DNA of 64,000 bases from Candidatus Nitrotoga sp. AM1P (GTDB lineage Bacteria; Pseudomonadota; Gammaproteobacteria; Burkholderiales; Gallionellaceae), in NCBI RefSeq assembly GCF_013168275.1, contig NZ_AP019547.1:372001-436000 (forward strand), read 5' to 3'. The translations under genes and the position numbers were made by a program. Every line of letters begins with the position of its first letter. The first letter of the stretch is position 1. This document shows positions 43,201-49,901 of the stretch, piece after piece. The notes under the pieces are model-generated. The model was not told the origin of the DNA, searched no databases, and saw only the letters and a program-made list of their open reading frames with translations.

Positions 43201-44377
43201 TCCCCTGCAACGCTGGCTGCTCCTGCAGTTTGGGTAAAGAGTCGGAGCGTATTGTCAACAGAAATAGGACGCGCAATCGCTGGCCACCAATATTTGGAAA
43301 CTGAGCGGCTAACAGATGCTGATGCAGCGCATCGATGTAGGTCACTAACTGACCGGCTTCTTCCTGGCCATCGGTGGCGAATAGCTCCTCTGCCTGATCG
43401 ATGGGGATGATGAACGTGGGGTCGGTTGGCACACCTGAACGGTCCATTCCCTGCTGAATCCGCTGAACGGGCTGAATTTGTCGCAGGACACCGGCCAAAC
43501 CGATTGATGCCAATTCTGCGCGAACCTGTGCGTGGTTCATTGGCTGCCCTGCTGTGGCGAGTGCGCCCTTGAGGCTGTTCAGCAAACCTTGCGAGCCTGA
43601 GATGGCTGCGCGCTCGGGACGAATAGTGGGCAAGACTAGAAAATGGGTACTGTCCCGCTTAAGCCGTGGCAGTAGACCGGCCCGCAGGAAGGAAGATTTG
43701 CCCGCGCCGGATGCTCCCAGAATGACAAAGAGCTGTTCGACATCGCGCTCGCGCACCAGACGCATCTGATCGATCGCACGTATGATGGAAGCATCTCGTC
43801 CGAAGAAGACAGCTGCGTCTGGCTCTTCCAAGGCACGCAGGCCTGGATAGGGCGAACGTTCAGGTTGACCTTCGGGTGGCCACAAGAACGTAGACGCGTC
43901 CAACCCCGCCTTTCGCAAGCCATTCGCCAATGCCTCCAGTCCGGCGTGAGAGAAACTCACTTCGGTTTTGGACACCTTCGGTAGTTTCTCTACAGTAAAT
44001 GACACGGGATCATCGGTATGTGTCAGGTCGCAGAGTTGCCACACGGAGGTCATTTGATTGGGTAATTCCGAGCGGGAAACCTTTTCGGCCATTACGCCAA
44101 AGATGCGCTTACCGATAAAATTTGCCAAATAAAATTCGGCTTTGCACATATCGGATTGCAGCCATGCCGGGGAAACCAGACAGATTACGGCTTCGCAACG
44201 ATCTGCCGCTTTTTTCAGCGCGGCCATCCATCGCTCACCCGTTGCAATGCCGCGGTTGTCATCGAAGTCAAGAAGAAAGCAATCACTCCAGCCATTGGCC
44301 TCAAGCCAGCTTGCCAGCGCCAAGGCGGCTGCGTTGTTAGCGCTAGAGTGACTGATGAATATGCGAGAGCGAGACAT
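40130..44377 (-). CDS. TIR-nSTAND-WD40 repeat protein (candidate immune sensor)
   Basis: 1415 residues. TIR domain at 1-130 (RIFISHSSANN, BB-loop-like DNRGIATGERW, catalytic-Glu motif SDMCKAE with Glu81, so NADase activity is plausible). An nSTAND1-type NTPase follows from about 175: YPGLRALEEPDAAVFFGRD, Walker A GASGAGKSS (221-229), Walker B IIPIDQAEE (about 323-331). A helical region runs to about 730, then 15 WD40 repeats of about 42 residues (ASFSPDGKxVVTASxDxTARVWDAETGK), nearly identical to each other. Architecture matches STAND immune receptors in which the WD40 end recognises a ligand and the TIR destroys or converts NAD+. Convergent with the patatin and SLOG-like genes. Confidence 0.92.
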   Translation of the reverse strand: MSRSRIFISHSSANNAAALALASWLEANGWSDCFLLDFDDNRGIATGERWMAALKKAADRCEAVICLVSPAWLQSDMCKAEFYLANFIGKRIFGVMAEKVSRSELPNQMTSVWQLCDLTHTDDPVSFTVEKLPKVSKTEVSFSHAGLEALANGLRKAGLDASTFLWPPEGQPERSPYPGLRALEEPDAAVFFGRDASIIRAIDQMRLVRERDVEQLFVILGASGAGKSSFLRAGLLPRLKRDSTHFLVLPTIRPERAAISGSQGLLNSLKGALATAGQPMNHAQVRAELASIGLAGVLRQIQPVQRIQQGMDRSGVPTDPTFIIPIDQAEELFATDGQEEAGQLVTYIDALHQHLLAAQFPNIGGQRLRVLFLLTIRSDSLPKLQEQPALQGMSPVLFSLPAMPVSEFKAVIEGPARRHTETVKSLVITPELTEQLIQDAQGADALPLLALTLEWLYREFTTAQGTRIGYEEYQKLGGVRGVIGAAVGHAFERPGQEPAIPAQRDEQERLLQQIFPYIATVDPDTGNWKRRVALRASLRQELPQADALVSRLIEQRLLLTDVRRVTDGGEPVEVVEVAHEALLRQWGMLERWLREFAEALSASELIRRSAHDWLRGDLDKVFLVHTAHRLDAAEAMFSDKRLAGRFEPVDGQYLAACRQRDKRELEERENQLRELSMQTSLLLTSAAEAAADADHFDQSLRLAVLAAKVSFLHPAHPSAIAVLVRAAESSTLHTIFANHKDRVNFASFSPDGKCVVTASRDCSARVWDAETGKTVGMPMMHDAEVISASFSPDGKRVVTVSDDTARVWDAETGKTVGLPMTHDSRVNSASFSPDGKHVVTASWDMTARVWDAETGKTVGSSMRHDNTINSASFSPDGKHVVTASSDHTARVWNAETGKVLGAPMEHKEWIKTASFSPDGKYVVTASEDKTARIWDATTGKAVGAPMEHDLPINSASFSPNGKCVVTASNDKTARVWNAETGKAVGLPMKHDRQVNIASFSSDGKRVVTASDDMTARVWDTETSNAVGVAMTHGDMVTFASFSPDGKRVVTASWDKTARIWDGDGGNAVGAPMKHDSTINSASFSPDGKYVVTASSDHTARVWNAETGKVVGAPMAHDSAVNSASFSHDGKRVVTASRNKTARIWDAETSKALGVPMVHDVGWVNSASFSPDGKRVVTASNDKTARVWDAETGKVVGVPMTHGDMVTFASFSPSGKRVVTASDDTARVWDSETGMAVSLEMTHESRINSVSFSPDGKYVVTASDGKRVATASQDNTARVWDAETGNAVGVSMTHDRAIYSASFSFDGKRVVTASRDHTARVWDAETGKAMGMPMTHGDAVTSASFSLDGKRVVTASQDKSAQLWNLYWSTFERPDELIAEVCLKKLHGNIRTLTPADVSAARILPESWIGNDVCDG
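40341..42160 (-). repeat. Tandem DNA repeats encoding 15 WD40 units
   Basis: About 126-129-base units repeat fifteen times with high identity (recurring GACTGAAGCTGGCG, GCCGTGACCACA and GCGTCCCAGACG on the plus strand). One unit near 40575-40620 holds an extra partial copy (DGKYVVTAS DGKRVATAS). Because the repeat period keeps all frames open, the plus strand shows a long antisense frame here, which is not a gene. Confidence 0.9.
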
Positions 44378-44743
44378 AGATTAAATTTCGCGTCAGGATT
44401 TCGTTAGCGGGCTGCCGCTGGTAATCGGCGCGCACCATTGCGCCAGTCAATGGTGCAGGGTGGTAGCATGGATCGCCGATAGCTGATAAAGGATCACTAT
44501 ACTCACAAAAATCTCCCGGCAATGGCGCGTTGCGGCGTTCTTGATTACTTGGTTGGACGAAGCCGCTACGCGAAGGATGCAGTTTCGACGGGCCAAAGTC
44601 AAAATATAATCTCACCCCCTCTCGCGAGGGCTTGTTCCATGACAAACTACGGGATTATCTTAAAATGGAAGCATTGTCCGACGCAAATTTCAAACTGAAC
44701 TACCAGTCGCATCGAATAGACTTTGAGTAAATCAATGCCCAAT
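44378..44743. other. Gene-free stretch with one dispersed repeat copy
   Basis: No convincing gene in these 366 bases. It holds GTTGGACGAAGCCGCTACGC at 44552-44571; a close copy lies inverted at 49735-49756 (with CGCG/AGxATGC-like extension in both). The function of the repeat is unknown. Confidence 0.45.
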
Positions 44744-45208
44744 TTAATTTGCCACTTTAAGCTGCCAAGTTGAGTGGCAGGCGACACACTTTGTTAATGT
44801 ATTAGACAGCATTTTCAAAATTTCTGGCGCTGGCGCTTTACTTTCGGCAGCTTTGGCTATTGCATCCATGTCGCGATGAACACTCATGCCTAGCGATTTC
44901 AATTCCATTGGCAGTTTTGTCATCAGTGCCGGGCTTGCATCGGCAGCAACAACCATACCTGCAGCACTTGAAGCCTTGATGACGCGCTGCATGTCGCCTT
45001 GATTCACGCCCTCTAGAATCCCTTGCGTTGCAGATAGCAGGCCACGCATTTCGGATAAGATCAAGTCACGCTCGCTAACTTGCAGCACGACAGCAGTTCT
45101 ACCATCGGTCCCGGCGGTAGTATTTCCACGAATGAAGAACCATGCGAATACGGCAATAGTAAGAACCCAGAGCAACAAGGCAATTAAGGCAAGTTTATTG
45201 GATTTCAT
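44744..45208 (-). CDS. Membrane-anchored monohaem c-type cytochrome-like protein
   Basis: About 154 residues from MKSNKLALIALLLWVLTIAV: one N-terminal membrane helix anchors a periplasmic helical domain. The single haem motif CVACH lies close to the C-terminus, as in cytochrome c'/c-556-type four-helix proteins (which the LILSEMRGLLSATQGI helix also resembles). The usual partner oxidoreductase is not next to it. The longer frame from 45283 would put 25 charged residues before the anchor and is unlikely. Role: probably periplasmic electron transfer or gas sensing; not certain. Confidence 0.7.
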   Translation of the reverse strand: MKSNKLALIALLLWVLTIAVFAWFFIRGNTTAGTDGRTAVVLQVSERDLILSEMRGLLSATQGILEGVNQGDMQRVIKASSAAGMVVAADASPALMTKLPMELKSLGMSVHRDMDAIAKAAESKAPAPEILKMLSNTLTKCVACHSTWQLKVAN

Positions 45209-45551
45209 TTTTAGTTTCTTACGTGGTTTATGAAGGGATACAAGATAGAGGAAATTTGCACTCCTGTCTGTGATAAAGGTCACATATCCATGTCATTTCC
45301 CCCCAAGTGTGTCTGAAGCCCTACCAGCGAGAAAATCTCGATCCCGGTCTGCTTTAATGCTTCATGCCATGCTCTGGCATTTACCTGAATGACGGGCTTG
45401 CCGTTGCAGGTACTGCAGGCTTAAAGATCGGTGCGATTTGGCCGATGCTTCAAAATGAAAGAGCTCATGTCTTTTCCTTTGTTGATCGGCACCGCAACGC
45501 GCGCGGTATGACGATAAATTTTTCAGATGTACGTTTTACCGGGATGCAGCT
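45209..45551. other. Divergent intergenic region between the cytochrome and HDOD genes
   Basis: 343 bases with both promoters expected. Frames here (45364-45747 plus, 45465-45752 minus) overlap the HDOD gene and have no protein features. No clear terminator or repeat seen. Confidence 0.4.
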
Positions 45552-47084
45552 ATGTCTGTCGATATCAAACCACCACCTTGCAGTGACGAAATGCGTAACG
45601 TGCGCGATGCGCTTGTGCAAAAACTGGGTAGCGATGTCGGCTTGTTTGCGCTCGGTGCCGCTGTGTCGCACGTCGTGCAGCTCACTGCGTCCGATGACGA
45701 AGCGGCCCATAATCTCGCGTATTACGTGTTGTCGGATGTGGCGCTGACGCAAAAGATTTTGCGTTTGTCAAACTCGGTGAGCTATCGCCGGGTGGTCAGT
45801 ACGCCCGTAACAACTATCTCCCGGGCTATTTTTATGCTCGGTTTTGATACTGTAAAAACCAGCGCGTTGGCCATGCTGCTGGTTGATAGCTTGTCTAACC
45901 ATAAGCATGCGCAGAGTATTCGCACAGAGCTTGCCGACGCCTTGCGTGCCAGCTTGGTTGGCCGCGAGCTGGCACGCCGCAGCCACTACCAGGACGCGGA
46001 AGAAGCGTCGATTGCGGCCTTGTTCAAAAACCTGGGTCGTTTGCTGGTGGCGTCGCATGAACCCGCCTGTCTAAGGCAAATTGAAGGGCTCGTCACCGCA
46101 GGTGAACACAGTCCGGCTCAAGCCTCAGCCCACGTGCTCGGCTGCAGCTTTGAAGCATTGGCCGAAGCGGTGCTGGCCGAATGGAATATCCCGGCTACCA
46201 TCATCCACGCGCTAAGTGCTGTGCCTGCCGGTAAGCAACGGATGGCGGGTAATCGCCAGATATGGATGCGTCAGGTCGCCTCATTTAGTGTTGAGGCATC
46301 CAAACTGCTCGCGCGCGACGACATCGAAGTGGCGGCAGACAGCCATAAACTGTTGGCCCATTTTGGTGCAGCCTTAAACCTCGACACTAAAAAAATGCAC
46401 GAGTTGTTTGTCTCGGTTACCGAGGAAATGCGAGTACTAACCGAAAGCCTTAAACTTGACGGGACGGATATCAAGGCCGCTGACGCTGGCAGCGGCATGC
46501 CGGACGTGTTACTGATGACGACCGCTGACACCAAGGCTGAAGGTTTTCATCCCAGCGGCAAGCCAATCAATGCACGCGATTTATTGTTGGCCGGCGTACA
46601 GGATGTGATTCAGATGCGAGCGTTGGGTCGCAGCAAAGTCAATGAACTGATCTTGCTGGTACTGGAAACGCTGTACCGCAGTATGGGTTTTCGTTTTGCA
46701 ACCGTATGTTTAAAAGATATTAAATTGGGTCAATTCCGTGCCCGTGTTGCCCTTGGAGAAGGCCATACTTCGCGCCAGGCGCGCTTTATATTCCAGATGG
46801 TCCCGGAGCGGGATTTGTTCCATCTATCCATGGAAAATAACACTGATCTGATGATAGCGGACGCCAGCAGCGAGAAAATACGCGATCTTTTGCCTGCATG
46901 GCACCGCGCCCTGTTGCCAGACGCGCGCAGTTTTATCGTACTGCCGCTGGTGGTGCAAAAAGTGCAGATCGGATTGTTTTATGCAGATCGTGTTTTGCCA
47001 GCGCTTGAGGGCTTGCCACCCGATGAAATCGCGCTGATCAAGGCATTAAAGGGCCAAATATTGGCTGCGCTCAGCGGTACTTGA
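45552..47084 (+). CDS. HDOD-domain signalling protein with C-terminal GAF-like domain
   Basis: 510 residues, cytoplasmic. The N-terminal HDOD domain (about 20-220) has LRLSNSVSYRRVVSTPVTTISRAIFMLGFDTVK and EEASIAALFKNLGRLLVASHEP, a degenerate HD hydrolase fold used in signalling and motility regulation. The C-terminal half (about 360-505) looks like a GAF sensor (LVLETLYRSMGFRFATVCLKD...FIVLPLVVQKVQIGLFYADR). It carries no output domain such as GGDEF or EAL, so it probably acts through protein contacts. Single gene. Confidence 0.85.
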   Translation: MSVDIKPPPCSDEMRNVRDALVQKLGSDVGLFALGAAVSHVVQLTASDDEAAHNLAYYVLSDVALTQKILRLSNSVSYRRVVSTPVTTISRAIFMLGFDTVKTSALAMLLVDSLSNHKHAQSIRTELADALRASLVGRELARRSHYQDAEEASIAALFKNLGRLLVASHEPACLRQIEGLVTAGEHSPAQASAHVLGCSFEALAEAVLAEWNIPATIIHALSAVPAGKQRMAGNRQIWMRQVASFSVEASKLLARDDIEVAADSHKLLAHFGAALNLDTKKMHELFVSVTEEMRVLTESLKLDGTDIKAADAGSGMPDVLLMTTADTKAEGFHPSGKPINARDLLLAGVQDVIQMRALGRSKVNELILLVLETLYRSMGFRFATVCLKDIKLGQFRARVALGEGHTSRQARFIFQMVPERDLFHLSMENNTDLMIADASSEKIRDLLPAWHRALLPDARSFIVLPLVVQKVQIGLFYADRVLPALEGLPPDEIALIKALKGQILAALSGT

Positions 47085-47236
47085 AGAGCGCCCGGTTCTT
47101 ATCTTGCATAGCGCGTGGAACGTGTTTGGAATTCTATTTGAATTGTTGCTCGTCAATCAGATTGATATTGAATACGTCAGTCCCTGGAAATCATTCAAGG
47201 AATGAGCACAACGCTCAAAACACTCAACTACCGTTC

Positions 47237-47653
47237 TCAGATGTACACTCCTTTATGAGTAGGGAGGACAATTGGATTGTCACCTGCCTGAAAAATGAAT
47301 AATCCCACAAAGAAACTGAGAACCGCAATGAAGATACTCGCAAAAAATGCGGTCCAAAATCCAGATACTTTGAAGCCCGGAACAACAGATGACACCAGAA
47401 GCATCATCAGCGCATTGATAACCAGCAGAAAAAAACCGAAAGTGATAAGTGTTAACGGTATGGTAAGCAATATGACGACAGGCCTAATGACTGCATTGGC
47501 GAAACCCAGCAACAGCGCCGAGACAAACAAAGATTGTTTATTTGAAAAAGAAATACCGTGAAATATGAGGCCTGCAACCCATAGCGAAAGCGCAGTTATG
47601 CCCCAGTGAGCCAAAAATTCCATTATGTTATTCACCATAATCTGGATATCCAC
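47237..47653 (-). CDS. PF04020 (phage holin family / YvlD-like) membrane protein
   Basis: 138 residues with four hydrophobic helices; the signature GFANAVIRPVVILLTIPLTLITFGFFLLVINALMM-type region (about 50-85, given here in part: IRPVVILLTIPLTLITFG) is characteristic of PF04020. These are small chromosomal membrane proteins; the holin name is historical and no prophage is nearby. Start is GTG 47653 or ATG 47638. Convergent with the HDOD gene. Confidence 0.8.
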   Translation of the reverse strand: MDIQIMVNNIMEFLAHWGITALSLWVAGLIFHGISFSNKQSLFVSALLLGFANAVIRPVVILLTIPLTLITFGFFLLVINALMMLLVSSVVPGFKVSGFWTAFFASIFIAVLSFFVGLFIFQAGDNPIVLPTHKGVYI

Positions 47654-47840
47654 TCCGCTCCATCATTCTTTGCATTGTTCACTTTGGCAGAAACCGCATG
47701 CCATGAAAATCTTTCAGCGCTCAGCAAATTTTGAGCTCGCGCATAGATTTTTTCGCTTACTGAGCCACGTCTAATCTATTGCTTTTCGGTTTCTGCATAG
47801 TATCAACGGGGATTTGCGAATGCACCCTGAGTGAAACAAA

Positions 47841-48470
47841 TCATTTTTCTTTCAATTGTCCCGTCTTATTAAGCCAAGGTCGGACATCTTTTTTCAACCA
47901 TTCCAGCGACAATTGATCTTTTTTGATATAGGCATTAAGAAAGGCTGTAGTTACCTGTTCGATGGCAACGCCCATAATGGCGCGCTGAGTCGGAGAATTA
48001 ACGGCTTCGCGTTTGGAAGGTAATTCAAAATCACTCCCGCTATTGGGTGATTTTTTACCACGACGATTGCCACGCCCTCTACCCGATCCTTCATTGGTGT
48101 TGTTCTGTCGAGTTTGCTGAGCGTTGCTATACGTTGCTATACGTTGCTATACGTTGCTTCAGATATTCAATCGAATTCTTTAATACATTAAGGCGCTCAG
48201 ATATAACTTCGGATAATACCGTTCATGCCTGATAAATGTAAAATCGCCACGTCGCGCTGCCTTTGATGACCATATGTTTACATCATCTTCCAATGGCTGA
48301 AGAGAAAAGACGACATATCTTGATTTTGCCCATGTATTACGCATATCTGCTCCGGCAGCGCTGGATTCCCCGAGGTCTGGCATATATATAACTAATGGAT
48401 ATTTCCCTTCTCGACTGGGTTGAATAATGGTGATTTGACAAAATGCACGCTATCCCGATAGACGCATCTC
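47841..48470 (-). pseudogene. Decayed alpha/beta-hydrolase (dienelactone hydrolase-like)
   Basis: Pieces of one hydrolase in order: REGKYPLVIYMPDLGESSAA (oxyanion strand), YVVFSLQPLEDD, RRGDFTFIRHERYYP and ERLNVLKNSIEYLKQR; then, after a large gap in the fold, a Gly/Arg linker (EGSGRGRGNRRGKK) and the C-terminus IMGVAIEQVTTAFLNAYIKK and WLKKDVRPWLNKTGQLKEK, stop at 47841-47843. At least three lesions are seen: a frame change near 48415, another near 48190-48215, and a three-copy 10-base repeat (48122-48157) that breaks the frame. The catalytic Ser region is missing, so it is non-functional. Confidence 0.6.
48122..48157. repeat. Decanucleotide tandem repeat (CGTTGCTATA, 3 full copies plus 6 bases)
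   Basis: Three perfect 10-base units and a partial fourth lie inside the decayed hydrolase. With two full copies the upstream frame (EYLKQRIAT) and downstream frame (NAQQTRQNNTNEG) would be continuous; with three, an in-frame TAG appears. The repeat marks the junction of the internal deletion. Confidence 0.85.
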
Positions 48471-48528
48471 CTGTAAATATTTGGAGTCGGAATAGCGTAC
48501 CTGTTTTTAAGAGAAGTTTCCTTATGAC

Positions 48529-48972
48529 TTATGAATTGCGATGATGAGTTTGGAACTGTTTATCGAATATGCCCTTCTGATCTTGAGTTAATGTGTCGTA
48601 AAACGCACGTACAGCTGCTGCATGTTCAGTCATTTTTATTTCATGAGCTTTCACATAGCTTAGCCTTCGATCGAGACGATCAGGAGTGCTCATATTTTTC
48701 CAATCTTGAGGAGCAGGCGCCTCCATTTTGACAGGCTTTATTTTATTCAAAAATTCTGTCCATGATGCTTCCTGAGCAGAGGTTAGCTGAAGGGCGGTAT
48801 GCAATGCTGACATTCGGTTATCAAAATGTGCAGCGTAGCCACCTTTCTTACCCCAAGAGTGCCTGCATTGATCTTTCGAGGCCATCTTTTCGTCGGCTAA
48901 CACACTGTTGCTTAGTAAGACAGAGAGGCTTATGCCAAGTATGGTGCTAAGAGTTGATTTACTAATATTCAT
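48529..48972 (-). CDS. Spy/CpxP-family periplasmic protein (LTxxQ motif)
   Basis: 147 residues with a signal peptide (about 1-26, cleavage after VLA). Two LTxxQ motifs: LQLTSAQEASWTEF and TLTQDQKGIFDKQF, typical of Spy/CpxP chaperones that answer envelope stress or metals. It has a long upstream gap and probably its own promoter. Ends AAGAATTCATAAG region without a clear terminator. Confidence 0.85.
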   Translation of the reverse strand: MNISKSTLSTILGISLSVLLSNSVLADEKMASKDQCRHSWGKKGGYAAHFDNRMSALHTALQLTSAQEASWTEFLNKIKPVKMEAPAPQDWKNMSTPDRLDRRLSYVKAHEIKMTEHAAAVRAFYDTLTQDQKGIFDKQFQTHHRNS

Positions 48973-49151
48973 GGTTTATCTCCTGAAATAAATTTTTCGG
49001 TTAACGCAGTAATGTGCGTGTAGGGTATCTTGGAGGGAAACTGTAAGCAAAATGTTTGCAACAACGAAGAAAATGTAACAGTTTATTTCTGCAAAGAGAT
49101 TACAAGTTTGCAATCAACATTTAGCAAAGACCAAACATGGGGTAATCTTCC

Positions 49152-49304
49152 ATGATCGCGCCTCAAATAAATGCTCCTGCTAAGTTCCCCGCACAGTTCT
49201 GGTGCTACTGTGATTCAGCAAAAGGTTATTATCCATATGTGCCTAGTTGCCCAGAGGCGTGGCGGCCAGTTCCAGTTCAATTTCCACAGACAGTGCCGAA
49301 TTAG
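49152..49304 (+). pseudogene. Short remnant of a surface-protein C-terminus
   Basis: A 50-residue frame contains QFWCYCDSAKGYYPYVPSCPEAWRPVP. The pattern W-x-Y-C-x(4)-GYYPYV-x-x-C-P-x-x-W-x-x-V-P is the tail of many proteobacterial lipoproteins. The N-terminal lipobox and main body are absent and no ribosome-binding site is seen, so it is most likely a gene fragment. Confidence 0.45.
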
Positions 49305-49431
49305 GATTGTCTAGCATCTTTGCTAATGCTGCGTGAACTGTATTCCACATCACCATTCGGGATGCAGTTTAGAGTTACGCCTTAAATGCCGTCGAATCTA
49401 CGTGGTTAAATAATTGCGATATAACGATTAA

Positions 49432-49503
49432 GGTTAGATCGTGATCGCGAAGCGAGCCACGATCTGAACCGTTTGTTGGACGAGCCCGGCTGGCTCACAA
49501 ACG
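49432..49503. other. Two adjacent strong hairpins beside a recombinase remnant
   Basis: Hairpin 1: GGTT-AGATCGTG pairs with CACGATCT-g-AACC (49432-49470), with inner TCGC/GCGA. Hairpin 2: CGTTTGT...GAGCC / GGCTC...ACAAACG (49470-49503) with a 5-base bulge TGGAC on one arm. They follow directly after the stop of the truncated recombinase on the minus strand. They lack a T tract. They resemble folded recombination sites in outline, but do not fit integron attC rules. Confidence 0.5.
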
Positions 49504-49644
49504 CTATGCAAATATCTCCCCAATCCGGCGCACACCGTGACAGTATGATTCAATCGTCTTGGGCTGCATACCGCGCAGCTTCAAGCGCTTGAGCAGACTC
49601 TCATAATTCCGCGCAAATGGTTGCGGATATTCGTGTTTCATCAT
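49504..49644 (-). pseudogene. Truncated XerD-like tyrosine recombinase (N-terminal fragment)
   Basis: 46 residues: MMKHEYPQPFARNYESLLKR then LKLRGMQPKTIESYCHGVRRIGEIFA and stop. The stretch LRGMQPKTIESY-x-x-x-V-R-R is the SAM-like N-terminal domain of phage-integrase-family recombinases, especially those of mobile elements. A GAGGAG ribosome-binding site is intact. The catalytic domain (R-H-R-Y) is lost; a hairpin pair follows at once. Confidence 0.6.
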
Positions 49645-49669
49645 AATCATTCTCCTCATGCTAAAGTAC

Positions 49670-49687
49670 AAAAAACCCCTTGCGGGG
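49670..49687 (-). terminator. Rho-independent terminator
   Basis: On the minus strand CCCC-GCAA-GGGG followed by TTTTTT. It could end transcription of the O-acetylation genes whose last stop is at 49902, 214 bases upstream, and insulate the recombinase remnant. Confidence 0.65.
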
Positions 49688-49734
49688 TGAGGAGGAATTA
49701 TGGCTTTGAATCAAATTGATGGGGAGCATTTCTC

Positions 49735-49756
49735 CGCGATAGCGGCTTCGTCCAAC
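49735..49756 (-). repeat. Second copy of the GTTGGACGAAGCCGC repeat
   Basis: On the minus strand GTTGGACGAAGCCGCTATCG matches 44552-44571 with a single-base insertion, and a further partial match GTTGGACGAGCC occurs at 49475-49486. A 40-codon frame at 49700-49822 with a strong GAGGAGG site covers it but shows no protein features. Confidence 0.5.
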
Positions 49757-49901
49757 GCTAGCATTAACATAGCCATACCAGGTGTGTGGCCCCACCGAGC
49801 AAAATTGGATCGTGAAGTTTGACTGGCCTTCCAAGTAATAAATTAAGAGCAGTAAGACGCGAGCATTTCTTTTATTGCACTATCAATTATAGTGTCATAG
49901 C

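Noticed and set aside
47237-47653. Prophage, from the holin-family label
   Set aside because: PF04020 proteins are mostly chromosomal, and no phage structural, lysis or packaging gene is near.
49432-49756. Integron attC site next to an integrase
   Set aside because: GTTGGAC fits the R' core, but no paired R'' box lies at the right distance and the recombinase fragment is not IntI-like.
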